Shown: positions 12,830 to 25,170, numbered from the stretch's first letter. The stretch is DNA of 64,000 bases from Quillaja saponaria (GCA_029379385.1 CM055605.1:19379001-19443000); one strand, 5' to 3'. Program-made: numbers and translations. The notes: generated from the letters alone by a model not told the origin.

Positions 12830-14650
12830 TCAAAGGTTTTGCCTTGAAACTGTAACATTGTCCTAATATCTTAACCGTTGATCCAAATGACATTTTGTTT
12901 CTTTCTATAGGTCTAACTCATCCTCACGTCATCCCAATACTCTCAGAATCCAAAACAGACTTGTATTTATCTGTTTTGTACACCCGAACCCATAATTATA
13001 AAGTTTTTGCCTTGAAACTATAACATTGTCTTAATATCCTAACATTTGTTTCAAATGGTATTCTATTTTTTCCTATAGGTTTTATCCATCCACATGATCG
13101 TGCCAGTCCTCTTGGAATAAAAAAAATGGACTTGTATTTGACAATTTTGCCACCCCGAACTCAAAGCTATAAAGTTTTTACCTTGAAATTGTAACATTGG
13201 CCTAATATTCCAACAGTTAATCCAAATGGCATTTTGTATCTTCCTACAAACCTTATTCATCCCCACGGTCATGTTAATACTCCCGGAATCTAAAACGGAC
13301 TTGTATTTGACCTTTTTGTCCCTGAACCCAAAGTTACAAAGCTTTTGTCTTGAAATTGTAACATAGCCTAATATCCTAATCGTTGATCCGAATGATATTT
13401 GATTTTCCTACAAGTCTTATTCATTTCTACGGTCAAGCTAATACTCCTAGAATGCAAAACAAACTTTGACAGTTTTGACCTCAGAACCAAAGTTACAAAG
13501 CTTTTTAGCTTGAAACTATAACATTGGCCTATCCTAACTGTTGATCAAAATGGCATTTTGTTTCTTCTTATAGGTTTTATTTGTCCCCATGGTTGTGTTG
13601 GTACACCCAAAATCTAAAATAGATTTGTATTTGACCATCCTGCCCCTAAACCCAGAGTTACAAAGCTTTGTCTTGAAATTATAATATTGGCCTAATATCC
13701 TAACCACTGATCCAAATGGTATTCCATTTCTTCTTATAGGTCTTATTTGTCTCTCTAGTTATGCCAGTACTCTCAAAATCTAAAACAAACTTATATTTGA
13801 CAATATTGCCCACCTAAACCTAGAGTTATAAAGCTTTTACCATAAAACTGTAACATTGGCCCAATATCCTAACTATTGATTCAAATAGTATTATGTTTCT
13901 TCTTACAGGTCTTACTTGTTTCCACGGTCATGCCAGTACTCCCAAAATCCAAAATGGATTTCTATTTGATTGGTTTGCCTTCATAACCCAAAGTTGTAAA
14001 ACTTTTGCCTTGAAACTATGACGTTGACCTAATATCCTAATTGTTGATGCAAATGGCATTCCGTTTCTTCCTACAAGTCTTATTCGTCCCCACAGTCATG
14101 CTGATACTCTCAGAATCTAAAATGAACTTGTTTGACCATTTTGCCTCATGAACCTAGAGTTACAAACCTTTTGCTTTAAAAATGTAACATTGACCTAATA
14201 TTCTAACCGTTGATCTAAATAATATTCCATTTCTTTTTACAAGTTTGATTCATCCCACAGTTAGCAGGTACTCCCAGAATCTAAAACGAACTTGTATTTG
14301 ACCATTTTACCTCCCCGAAGCCAGAGCTACAATGCTTTTGCCTTAAAACTTTTATATTGGCCTAATATCCTAACCATTGATTCAAATGACATTCAGTTTC
14401 TTTCTACAAATCCTTGCGGTCATTCCGGTACCTTCATAATTTAAAATGAACTTGTATTTGACTATTTTGTCTCCTAAACCCAAAATTACAAAACTTTTTC
14501 CTTAAAATTTAAAGTTTTGCCTAATATCCTAATGTTTATCCTAATGGTTTTTCGTTTTATTCGTTCCCATGGTCATGCCGTACTCTAGGAATCCAAAACG
14601 TACTTGTACTTGACCATTTTGCTCCCCAAATATTTTGCATTGAAAGTATT
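12830..14650. repeat. Tandem array, 11 units of ~166 bp plus a partial unit
   Basis: Each unit contains, in order, a GCCTTGAAACTGTAACATTG-like block, CCTAATATCCTAACCG, a GATCCAAATGGCATTTTG-like block, CTTATTCGTCCCCACGGTCA, CCAGAATC..AAAACGGACT and TTGACCATTTTGCC. Units start near 12841, 13009, 13180, 13347, 13507, 13670, 13839, 14007, 14173, 14340 and 14499, and a partial start is near 14637. Spacing ranges from 138 to 171 bp and is mostly 160-170. Units differ from each other by many substitutions. The array lies just beyond the 3' end of the minus-strand TNP2 relic of CACTA-2. It encodes no continuous frame. Confidence 0.95.
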
Positions 14651-14854
14651 ACTTGAGCAGGAAAATACTATTTAAGAATCCCATAAAGAAAATGAAATTA
14701 AAAGAATTCGTATCTCTAGGAATGATTGTGATATATATGTTCTTGAAAAGAAAAGTTATATGATTATATTATTTATTTATAAAATCAATAACAAAAATGA
14801 CTAGTAAATAACATTGTAATAAAATATGAACTGTATATGAACATACTTGCATAT

Positions 14855-17800
14855 TTATAAGTAAAAAACTACAATTCTTATATTTTCATCAATCAACTCC
14901 TCCTCTTTATCAACGTTTTCTTCTTCTTCAATTGAGATGATTTTATCATAATCAATAAAATCATCATTAACAAATCCTTGCTTTTTTTTTTTGCTTTTTG
15001 ATTGAAAAAGCTCATTTGGATTAACTTCCTCAATCACATATCCATGGTGAAGTGATTTAGAGAGACTGTCATCATCTTCAGAGGTAATTGGAGTAGGAAA
15101 TTTGGTTTCTTGATCTTGAAAAAAAGTTTGAATGCATCGACACCATATTTTCACTATTATCTTAAGTCATTGGTAAATTAACAAAGCTTCTTGGTTTTAG
15201 TTTACATATTACCCACCAATCAAGCCTTTCTATTTTCTTAGACAGATATTTTGCATAAAATATTTGTGTCTCTTGATAACCTAAAACAAATAGTTCGTCC
15301 GAGTTAAGTTTAGATTTTCGATTTATCTTAATCAAACTATGTTGGGGTCAACTTTAAGTCTTTTTTCAGAAGAATCATACAATTGACACTTGAACAAGAC
15401 AACTTTGTTGTTGAGTGACTCAATAACATCGGTTAACATACTATAAAAATTGTAATCACATATGTCAGAATAGCTTCCCTCATACAGATATCATTATTCA
15501 TTGTATTTTTCTTTTTCTTTTTCTATTTTGTGTGAAACTTATATCCATTTACAATGTATCTATTATAAGAGTAGTCACACAGACTTAGACCCATAGCTAT
15601 ATCTCATACGTGGCTATCAATACTGTGATCACTCAATACTTACATAATTATAACAAATGTAAGAATAAAAATGTCATTAATGAAATGGAAGTTTAACTAT
15701 AATCGATGAAATTCTTACTAGTTAGCGTAGCCATTATGGAAATTCCCTTTCACGGAGTCTCTCGAGTTGTTCATCGGTGTTATTGGGATTATTATCTCTC
15801 ATTATTGAATCAAATTGACTACAAAAAAATGTATGACAAGATAAGTTGTGTGTAAAAAGTTTGAAGGATAAGAAGAGTTTTTGAAACTTACTCTAAAAAA
15901 GGTCCAATCTCTTGATAGTCAAGAATGGTATATATCATCGCTTTCTTATACTAATAATTAGCACTTTAGATCGAGCATGTCCACTAGTTTTACCTGGATA
16001 AGAAACGTAGATGTCTAGCCAATTAGATTAATATTGTCATTATCATTTTAACCTCTACTAGTGCTTTGTTGCAGACTTTCCTTTTCAGATTATGCATCAT
16101 CCTGTTAATGAATGTTATATATATGATTTAATATACAATTGTACTAAAAATGTATAACAAATGCAAGAAATTTGAAAGTTACATTTTGAAAGGATATATC
16201 CACAGGTATTGCACTAGGCTACCAACTTTTGTCTCATAAGTCAAGTTAATCGGCAAATGTTCTATAGGATCCCAAAAACCAAGTTTTAACCTAGTTTCCA
16301 ACTTATAAAGCGTCGTAAGTATATTTGGAACACTCAGTTCAGTTGCACAAATATCCAGGAAGAAAATACTAAGTTCTGTAATAGGATCCCAAATGGGCTT
16401 CAAAATAAAGTTTCGAAAAGCAATTGATAATAACCTCTGCATGAACACATGACAATTATTGCTTTTCATACTATAAGATTTGAAAACTTTCATTTTACAA
16501 AATGAGACAAGTTAGAAGCATAACCATTAAGGAATTTCACATCATTCTTGATCCATTCACAAACCCACATCTTATCATCTTTGCTCAGAGCATAGGTTGC
16601 TTTCGGCTTTAAAAATTTTCCATTAACATCACATAACTCCAATTCTAGTTGATGCCATATATCATTCAAATCCTGACGTGCTCGTGGATTGTCCTTACTT
16701 TTACCTTTAAATTCTATAACATAATTCTCAATATACATGACGTCTAAGTTATGACGCAATAGGTTGGTAAACTAATATGGCAACTTCCAGAAATACTCAT
16801 CTTCACCCAATTATAATTCTTTCTATATGTTAATACATTAAATAATCTAACCTCAGCAAAAATCTCATCACATTACAATCTGGGAGGCAGTGAGCTTTTC
16901 TCAATAGTGTTATTTAGAAAATTATTTCTTTGCTTTTGAAATGAATGATTCTCAAACAAGAATTGATCATGGCAATCAACAAGCCAACATTGTTTTCCAA
17001 CGTCTTTAATGTGAAGTATTTTGTACATTCTATACATATTAGACATGACAGTCTACCATAGGTACTCCACCTCGAAGTCATTCCATAAGCAAGAAAATAA
17101 TGAGTAATCTATAAAAGAGTAGCTCTCATACTAAAGTTTTACTTCAAAGACTTATCAAAAGTCAAGATGTCATCTCTCTAAAGTATTTTCAACTAATCTA
17201 TTAAAGGCCTAAGATAGACATCAAAATTCTTGCTAGGATAAAGTGGACTAGGAACTACCAGAGTCAAGAAAATATTATGCTTATTTATGCATAAGAAGTG
17301 ACAAACATTGGCCAATATGAATATTGAGATTTCGAATTACTAAATGGAGTGAATCTATTTGTTGAGAGCCCATGTCAATTAGTTCTTATTTCTTGTGACC
17401 ATGATGGATGGACTTCATTAAAGTGCTTCCACGCCTCCCTATTATAACATAACTAGCATTGATTTGGACAAACAATAATCTTGTCATATCCAAATTCTAA
17501 CTCTTCACCCACTTTTTAGACTCTTAAAAAGATCTAGGTAACTTCTCATCTTTAGGTAGAATTCCCTTAATGATTTGGATGCATCAATTGTAACAATTGT
17601 TTGAAATATTGAATTTTGACTTGCAGTTCAATAACTGAGTCACGACTGAAAGGATGGTTTCTTCACACCCTGTCCATATGGGAATATCCGCAATTGCTAA
17701 TATCTTATAAAACTTTGCAGCTTCTAGATTAGGATTCTCCAAGAACCATTTTGTAATTTGGGCCTATCAATATCATTTTTGTCATTTGATTCATATCAAA

Positions 17801-18103
17801 TAGTATTTCATCTTCAACAATATTTAATGATTTAGCTTCCTTAGATTTCACGGTCCCAATATTACCCCCCTTGACCTTCACCATGTAGACTCCATTTTCT
17901 ATATGCTGCAACAAAACCTTCTTATAGAGGTGAAGGGTTACTTCTTCTCTACTTAAAAGTTTTCTAATGTCACAGATTTTGCAGGGATACCAAATTAATA
18001 CATCAAATGTATAACCTATATTGGAAAAAGCATAATTGAGAAGTTCTTTAACCTCTTCCCTAAATTTGTTTAATAAGACATGATTTATCATACGACGGTA
18101 CAT
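14855..18103 (-). pseudogene. CACTA-2 TNP2-like transposase, decayed
   Basis: Minus-strand pieces appear in TNP2 order. A transposase-associated domain (18103-17729) starts MYRRM and has a WYPCKICDI box. The MRHNLDVMYIE motif is at 16759. A DUF4218-type region (16493-16179) contains NCHVFMQRLLSIAFRN and EHLPINLTYE. DUF4216-like remnants lie near 15500-15200, and an acidic C-terminus at 15154-14855. The catalytic core between 17700 and 16800 is heavily eroded. Frameshifts and stops separate all parts. TNP2-class proteins bind CACTA ends and cut them; this copy cannot. Its sequence is far more degraded than the CACTA-1 homologue. Confidence 0.85.
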
Positions 18104-18633
18104 CTAACTTATATCACATGACATAGACAAAATAATGTTGCTATGTTTATGTATATACCCGGAGAACATAAAGAACACAACTAGAATTTCAACCAATTAG
18201 ACAAAATGTTAACCATATCATCATAACAAATGGAGTGTTCGGTTTCCTAAACTGTCCAATTAACTTGGGCAATTCCATAATTGTTTTGAATGAAATTACA
18301 ATGTGTTCTTCATGTCAGAAGAACATATATTAGTTCATTTAAAATGATTTCAAACTAGTTTCTAAGGGAATATGATATACAATGTATATTTAACAGATAT
18401 AGACATCATTATAAATTGAGATATTAATGAACAAACATATATTAGTACACAAAATTATGAAACTTAAATAGAAGAAGAAAAATTAAAATATTACTATCTC
18501 AATAGGGGCAACTATATATAATACCATCCCTAGAACTGTTCCCTTAGCTTTTGATTGCCCGTATATTGCTTCCATTATAAATGCAAGGATAATGAACCTC
18601 TGGGTACTTTTTCATTGAATTTGATTTATTTAT

Positions 18634-18809
18634 TTATTATGAGACTTGGAAGAGCAATCACTAATCTTGTGACCTACAACCACATTTATGACATTTACTC
18701 ACTTGCATCATCTCCAAGGTTATTGTAAATAATAAAATTGAGTGAATGTTACAAACGTGGTTGCATAAGTCAATGAATTAGTGATTATCCTTCCAAGTCT
18801 CCTAATAAA
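18634..18809. repeat. Imperfect inverted repeat, ~70-bp arms
   Basis: The left arm (about 18634-18704, with GAGACTTGGAAG) matches the reverse complement of the right arm (about 18735-18809, with CTTCCAAGTCTC) over about 70 bp with mismatches and small indels. A loop of roughly 30 bp separates them. It lies in the 5' non-coding part of CACTA-2. It could be a small foldback element or a palindromic expansion. If transcribed it would form a long hairpin. Confidence 0.75.
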
Positions 18810-18905
18810 AAAAATTCAAGTTCAAATAACTAAGTACCCACAATTGAGAACAACAAGAATATGCATACAATTAAAATATGAAATAAGACTTCCTGTGAGT
18901 GCATT

Positions 18906-18907
<2 letters not shown>

Positions 18908-18940
<33 letters not shown>
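18908..18940. repeat. (AT)n microsatellite
   Basis: About 16 AT units, directly visible. Confidence 0.95.
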
Positions 18941-18945
<5 letters not shown>

Positions 18946-19241
18946 AAGCTTTCTTATCAATGCATAATTAGATCATGGTAATAATTGAATGTAAGAATTA
19001 TTTATGAGGGAATAAAAATAATTAATTACCTATATAAATTACTAAAATAATTCTTAAAAGTTCAAGTTAGCTAGGATTGCGTGCGGCTATGATTAGAAGG
19101 TATTGTTTTAAAGTTTAGAAGTTTATTGTTTCATTAGAGCTTTCCTTTTTTTTATTTTATGTTCAAATTTTTTTACATAAGGCATTTGGAATAAAATATT
19201 TTTAAGGTTTTAAGGCATATAGAATAATTTTTAATGGACTT

Positions 19242-19396
19242 TGTCAAAATAAAATAGAATAAGGAAAGGATTGTAGCCTTGATTGATAGCTCAAAGCTTA
19301 CACTCATAAGCTTTATTTATAGTAAATAATAAAACATAGACTTCCACATCTAAACAATGTGGGACTACACAATATAATAATATTATATTCCTAATA
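19242..19396 (-). repeat. LTR of the TRIM (3' LTR in its own orientation)
   Basis: 155 bp, starting TGTCAAAATAAAATAG and ending TTCCTAATA on the plus strand. It differs from the partner at 20122-20276 by about 6 substitutions in a hand alignment, with no indels. Confidence 0.93.
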
Positions 19397-19845
19397 CTCC
19401 CCCTCAAGATAGAGCTTATAATGCTCAATCTTGTACAAATAAAACCCAATTATCAATCTCAACACTCCCCTTTACTTACAACAATCTAGGTGAAGCTTCA
19501 ATCCGTTTGATGAACATACTGGTACCCATGAATAGTACTCGTGTTGGCTGGAAAGACACACAACTGGATTTTCCGGAAAAATAAAAAGAGTACCGTTGAA
19601 AAAAAACGAACAACAGGATTTTCCAAAAAAATAAAAGGAGCACCGCTGGAAAGAGACACAACGGGAAGTTCATGAAGGTATTGTTGAGCTGTCAAACTCT
19701 TTGAGTCGTCAAACCCTAAATAAGCTTGAAAAGAAAAGGGGATGAACCGTCTTTAGATGGTGAAACTTCAAGTGAATTGGTGATTTCAATTTTTTCAGAG
19801 GTAGACATACCGATAAACAGTACCCCGATGAATAATAATCGTATT

Positions 19846-19955
19846 GCTGGAATGAAACGTAATAATAGAGAAACATGCTGGAATGAAATGCAGCAGTAGA
19901 GAGACATGCTGGAATGAAATGCAGCAACAATAGAGAGACACGCTGGAATAAGTCG
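19846..19955. repeat. Tandem repeat inside the TRIM, ~31-34-bp units
   Basis: Three units beginning GCTGGAATGAAA (19846, 19877, 19908) and a partial fourth (19942). A single related stretch lies near 61100-61150 in the copia element. An imperfect duplication of about 55 bp also occurs at 19560-19665. Confidence 0.85.
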
Positions 19956-20121
19956 TGAATGGAAGAAACAACTAGGTTTAATGATAGCTGGCAGCAAAGC
20001 CCTTTTTTTTTTCTTTTTTTTTTTTCTTTATGTGGCGACTAGATAAAAGAAAGAGAAGATTAGGGTTTTTTTGGAAATAGGGCCAAGATCGGGCTTGGGT
20101 TTCAAACCTGCTCTGATATCA

Positions 20122-20276
20122 TGTCAAAATAAAATAGAATAAGGAAAGGATTGTAGCTTTGATTGATATCTCAAAGCTTACACCCATAAGTTTTATTTAT
20201 AATAAATAATAAAACATAGACTTCCACATCTAAACAATGTGGGACAACACAATATAATAATATTATATTCCTAATA
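20122..20276 (-). repeat. LTR of the TRIM (5' LTR in its own orientation)
   Basis: Partner of 19242-19396. Directly followed by the TSD GACTT and directly preceded by the primer-binding site. Confidence 0.93.
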
Positions 20277-20281
20277 GACTT

Positions 20282-21416
20282 AAACTCATTAGTATTTATT
20301 ATTAGCTAGAATTAAGTTGTTTTGATTTGTCCTTTACCTATCTAGGTACTTGGATCTTTTATCAGACTTAATTAAATCAATATTTTCAAGGTTTGAAGGC
20401 ATGTATTTTCAAGGTTTTAATTGAACATAAACTCATTAGGATTTATTTAAGAAAATCTTTTATCACTTTAGAAATTATAGATCTAGTTAATATATAAGAG
20501 TTTGAACAAGCTAGGCACTAGCTAATTATTTTTTTGCATAATTTTTCAACCATTAGTACTAGACTCTTATTCTACACCATAACTTCAATTCATCCCTTAC
20601 CTAAATAATATATAACAATACAATACCAACTCCTTATCTTTCATATATCCAAATATATACATTGCTACACATGAATTTAATATTATATGAGTAAGTGATG
20701 TGTTAAACAAGAAAGCTTCAGATCTATATAGCTAGATAGCTACTAAAACAAATTAAGCAATACATAAAACAATATAGAGACAATGTACGATTGTGTTAGG
20801 CTCCCTCTAGATCTGAAGTCGGCGAAGACTAGATGGATAGAGCAAGGACGGTTGATAGACAACGGCATGGCAGAGCACAACAGGGTAGTAATGGTAGAGG
20901 AAAGAAGAGGAAGGAGAAGAAAGAAATAAGATTTGTATTTAAAATTGATTAGACTTTCCGCTTCTACCACTACAAACATATGTACATTAAGTGAAAGACA
21001 CAAAAAATAAGATATTTTGACAAATGAAGTAAATGTAAACACAGATAATTTTGGGAAAAAAAATTAAAACAATTCAAATTTTTTGAGTCTACCACTTCAA
21101 ATGCAAAAAAGTTAAAAAACAAACACTGATAAATTGTTCTAAAAATGATGCAAATGCATAATAACAAAGTCTGGAATAGCAAACACAAATATTTAATAGC
21201 ATATTCAACTGGTTTCGTAGAATATGGTGGCAAATGTATCAATTTCTGCATCTGTGTTGTAAGTTTCAGTGTCTGTAATTCCAATTTTTTTCCTATATCA
21301 GAGTCTATATTTTTGGAATACAGAAACTTCTATTATAGACCTAAATACAAGATATCTGAGTCTATATTTTTGAGTTTGCTTTGGGGTAGACATAGATAGG
21401 GTAATTTTTTATAGTG
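20282..21416 (-). other. 5' terminal region of CACTA-2
   Basis: No gene is seen. From about 20930 to the terminus the sequence carries ACAGAT/ATCTGT-type and GAGTCTATATTTTTG repeats, as expected for the subterminal binding sites of a CACTA element. GAGTCTATATTTTTG occurs at 21301 and 21359. The 20820-20930 block is purine-rich and slightly GC-richer and could be an untranslated exon. Confidence 0.6.
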
Positions 21417-22950
21417 AACCAACCACTCGAACCTGACAAAAATTTTGCTAACATAGTTGCATTCAATGAGGACACTAACTGTAAACTAAGTGAATTGAGT
21501 GAGTTAGTATACCAAATGGTCACCCGGTTAGATAAACAACCTCTAGAGGAAAAGGTTGAAATCCCTAAAGTTCTCCCAGATTTCTCGAGCCAGATCAACA
21601 TGTGGTATTTATATACCCCTATCATAGGTCGCAGTTATTTCCCTGCACACATTCATAAGTCCTAGTATGTTTAAGAACCAATTCTAGAGGATGGATTTGA
21701 GAGTGATGTGAATTTATTTGAGATCCCAAGCACATTGTTGTTTAGACACCGCTTAGGACTTATCATCCTAGATAACCTACTTAAGATGCTCGAACCCTCC
21801 TATAACTATCATGCATGGGCATTATAGGGAGAATCCTTATAGATATCATGACCAAAATGAGTGACATTTTTTCGAGCACAATGAACATATATATCCATCA
21901 TCGGAAGAGTTCCATAAGCACAATCACTTGCCAGCTCAGCATTTTGACAGGGGTTTACAATATAGGAATGATCATGGTGAACCAAGGAGTCTATCTCGCC
22001 TAATTAAGCATGATGTGAACTCTTATGATAGTAGACTTCACCCTAATTATTTCTCTAACAGGATCGATGCACTTGAGTATTATTTTGAGTTTTACCAGTT
22101 CACTGCAACTCAAAAACTTTGTTTCATTAAGGTCAAATTGTCTGTTACTGGAAAAAAATATTGGGAATGTGTTCTAAAAGATAGGAAAGCAAGAGGTATG
22201 CGAGAGATTAAGACTTGGGAGGACATGAAGGTAGTCCTTATCCACAAGTATCTATCCTTTTATTATAGGATATACTCATATGATCAAATCCTAAACCTTA
22301 GACAAACTTCCTCTGTTGTCGCTTATCGGGAAGAATTTGATAGCCATCTTATTAGAGGCCATGTCCAAGAAGATAAGCTTCGAACTATTAGAAAGTTTAT
22401 TAATGGTTTTCGAATGGATGTTAGGAGTGAAGTGGATACATATGTCCTTTATTCTTTAAAGGAGGCCTATCAAAAGGCTATACATATCGAACACTAGCTT
22501 AGAACTTATGCTTAACCACACACTTTCTTTCAAGATAGTGGATCTCGCCACTCACAATTGAACTCTCAATCTAGAAATGTTTCACCCAAGTCTAGGACTA
22601 CCTCTCATCCTACTCTTAAGGAAAACACTTATAGTGTTAGGGATTCTTCTACTTTCAACCATTTTAGTGCTTCTGTTAATGACTTCCATACTAGTAGCAC
22701 CCTTATTCAATGCTTCTGTTGTCAAAAGAAAAGCCATATTGCTTCTCAATGCCCTCAGCAAAGGTTAGTACTAGAAGGAAAGTCGAGTGACTCTTCACAA
22801 GATGAGCTTCCCACCTCAGTTTTCTTGCCTATAGTTCCTAACTCTGAAGATGATTATGTTATTACCTTTGATGGTCTCAACATGATGGAGCAATATGGTC
22901 AAGTAATGAGGAGAGTCTTATCCACAGCTATTGAGGATGGCCAATGAAAA
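21417..22950 (+). pseudogene. gag of gypsy element X, broken
   Basis: The frame resumes at 21417 after CACTA-2. A second piece (21928-22497) matches the retrotransposon gag domain: FSNRIDALEYYFEFYQF, then a TWEDMKVVLIHKYL stretch and YREEFDSHL. A third piece (22558-22947) has a CCHC zinc knuckle, CFCCQKKSHIASQC, at 22711-22752. Gag would form the particle and the knuckle would bind RNA. A stop at 21663 and frame changes between pieces show it is dead. The knuckle and domain style fit Ty3/gypsy. Confidence 0.85.
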
Positions 22951-23215
22951 TGTACCAACATCTTCATGACTTACACTAAGTGTAACAATAAGAGTTGTTT
23001 TGTAATCATAGATGATAGTAGCACCCATAATGTTATTTCCAAGGTAGCTATAGCTATATTCAACCTTAAAGTCGAGCTCCATCTGAAACCATTTAGGGTA
23101 GCTTAGGTAAATAACACTACTTTACTTTTAACCCAATGTTGTATAGTCCCTATTCATTTAAGTGACTTTAAGGATGATATGTATTGTCTTAATTTTTAAT
23201 GTAGCTCTCCATGAT
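22951..23215 (+). pseudogene. Aspartic protease fragment of gypsy element X
   Basis: Remnants after gag include CFVIIDDSSTHNVIS, which resembles the active-site loop of gypsy proteases but with DDSS in place of the usual D-G/S-G. Then follow pieces such as IHLSDFKDDMYCLNF. The coding similarity ends near 23215 and the rest of pol is missing. Whether truncation or later replacement removed it cannot be seen. Confidence 0.65.
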
Positions 23216-24066
23216 TGTTTTCGGTCAATTTCACTCTCTTATTCTCATGTTATTTATATAAAAACAACTTATGTACGTTATTATATTTATGAGAAGTATG
23301 GTTTTTTTGTTAATTTATAACATGTATATGAAATAATGGAACTTGATTGAAAAATTGAATTTTGAAAGATCAAATTGACTGAGAAAATTATTAGAAGACT
23401 AGATTGAAAACTGATATAATCCTAAAAGACTATAATAGTAGATAAGCCATATTTTTATCTACAAAATTTTTGTCAATAACTGACATACAATAATTAATTG
23501 GTGCAATATATATTATATCCTCTTTTTTAATCACAATCAATTTTTTAAGCTAAACAAAATGATCTATCAATAAGAATATCCAAAAATAAAAAAATAAAAA
23601 AATTCTCAATTTTTAAATTTAAATTGTAATTATTTTAAAAAAATTAAATGAACATGACACGATAATTGAAGAAAGCATCAAAGAAGTTTTTAGCACAAGT
23701 ACTAAAAATAACAAAATTCATCATATTTTGATTGCTAATAGTATTATTTGATCAAATAAAAAAATCATTTTCAATAAAAGAAATATATATCAAAGGGTCC
23801 TTTAGATATACTTTTTTAAGAAAAAAATACATTTTTGAATAAAAATGTGACAATTTATTGACTAATTGCTGTAATAATTAAAAATGATAATAATTTGTCA
23901 ACCTTTAAAAGAAAAAAAAAAAATTCTCTTTTTGATAAAATTTGATAATAAATTTAACTTCTCAATTAGATAACTGAATAATTTTCTTTCCCATTTTTAT
24001 ATAAGTTTTGCAGGGACAAAAATATTTTATTAAAATTTTAGTGGTTAAAACTATTTTGTCCAAAAT
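23216..24066. other. AT-rich stretch without genes
   Basis: No coding frame or known domain. It lies between the cut end of gypsy X and the TSD of RTE-2. The part near 24010-24066 has a GGGACAAAAAT..TTTTAGTGG texture like the ends of other non-autonomous DNA elements, but I could not pair it with an opposite end. Confidence 0.5.
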
Positions 24067-24589
24067 TTAGTGAGTCAAAACTCAACTCAACTAAGTCTTA
24101 AATCCCAAAACTAGTTAGATTCAGCTATATGAATCATTATCCTCTACTCGAGTCAATCCAAGGCATCATTTTCATGCCTAAAGCAATCATATCCTTCTCA
24201 AACTGTCTCCCACGTAAGTTTCGGTCTCCTTCTTTCATGTCTAACACCTACCATTTGCACTAAATCACCATTCTTAACTACGTTGTCCATTGGCTGATGT
24301 TGGATGTAAGAGATTCTTCCTCATTTTCTCTTCAATGGGTGCTACCTCAACTTTTATATGAATCTCCTCATTTCGTATTTTATCCTTTTTTGTATATTCA
24401 GTCATCCATCTCAATATTTGCATTTTAGCTACTCCCATCTTATGTAAGAGTTACTTTTTAAATGTTAAATATTCAGAACCATATAACATTTCCTGTTTCA
24501 TTGCCTTCCAATAGAATTTTCCTTTTAACCTATTTTGTATTCAGAATCACATAAAACTTCCAAAGCAAGTCGTCAGTTTATCTACCTTG

Positions 24590-25130
24590 CCTTAATTCTA
24601 TGGTTCACATCATACCCAATTGCACCATCTTTTTGTATAAATGAACTTAAATACTTAAACAAATCATTTATAGGGATTGCCTGACCATCTAAAGTTATTT
24701 TAGTCAGGCCTCCTCTAGTGTGACTAAAATCACACTCCATATATTCCCACTCAACCTAAGACCTTTAGATTCTAACATGTTCCACCACAATTCTAGTTTA
24801 GAATTTAAACCTTCTTTAGTTTTGTCTACCAGAACGATGTCATTGGCAAACAACATGCACCATAGAGCTTTATCCTGGATAGTGTAAGTAAGTTCGTCCA
24901 TGACTAAAGAAAATAGGTAAGGGCTTAAGTATGAACCTTGGTAAACACCTATTGTGATTGAAAATTCTCCAGTCATACTATTTACTGTCTGTACCTTAGT
25001 CATTATTCACTCATATATATCGTTAATAAATTCTACATATTTAGTTGGAACTTTCTTCTTCTCAAGAGCCCACCACAAAACTTGTCTTGGCACTCTATCA
25101 TACACTTTTTCTAGATCAATAAAGGCCATG

Positions 25131-25170
<40 letters not shown>

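Larger units (their letters stand above)
19242..20276 (-). mobile_element. TRIM/small non-autonomous copia-type LTR element, 1,035 bp
   Basis: Two 155-bp direct repeats flank a 725-bp interior. The 5-bp TSD GACTT is perfect (19237-19241 and 20277-20281). The orientation is minus: the primer-binding site complementary to initiator tRNA-Met is seen as GCTCTGATATCA at 20110-20121, directly against the right LTR. A polypurine tract (CTCCCCCTC on plus, from 19397) abuts the left LTR. The interior carries a remnant of a gag start but no enzyme domains, so it would depend on another element. It is inserted in the 5' part of CACTA-2. Confidence 0.92.
8025..21416 (-). mobile_element. CACTA-2: En/Spm element, 13.4 kb, decayed and nested
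   Basis: The right end reads TTTTTTATAGTG (21405-21416), so the minus-strand 5' terminus is CACTATAAAAAA. The left end is CATTATAAGAAAT from 8025, the same terminus with a C-to-T change in the third base. The 3-bp flanks are AAC (8022-8024) and AAC (21417-21419), the TSD length of this superfamily. Both subterminal regions carry ACAGAT/ATCTGT motifs (8080-8290 and 21030-21270). Inside are a minus-strand TNP2 relic and four secondary features: RTE-1, a Mutator-like TIR element, a TRIM and a tandem array. It is certainly non-autonomous now. Confidence 0.8.
5307..23215 (+). mobile_element. Ty3/gypsy element X, interrupted and truncated
   Basis: The element consists of a plus-strand LTR starting TATAACACC at 5307, the first six gag codons at 8007-8024, the CACTA-2 insertion, and then gag, zinc knuckle and a protease piece up to about 23215. 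Reverse transcriptase, RNase H, integrase and a 3' LTR are missing. I found no convincing primer-binding site between the LTR and the gag ATG. A related LTR piece occurs at 38001-39165. The link across CACTA-2 is strong, because the reading frame continues when the insertion and one TSD copy are ignored. Confidence 0.7.

Noticed and set aside
12830..14650. CRISPR array
   Set aside because: The whole 166-bp unit repeats with drift and there are no unique spacers; plant nuclear context.
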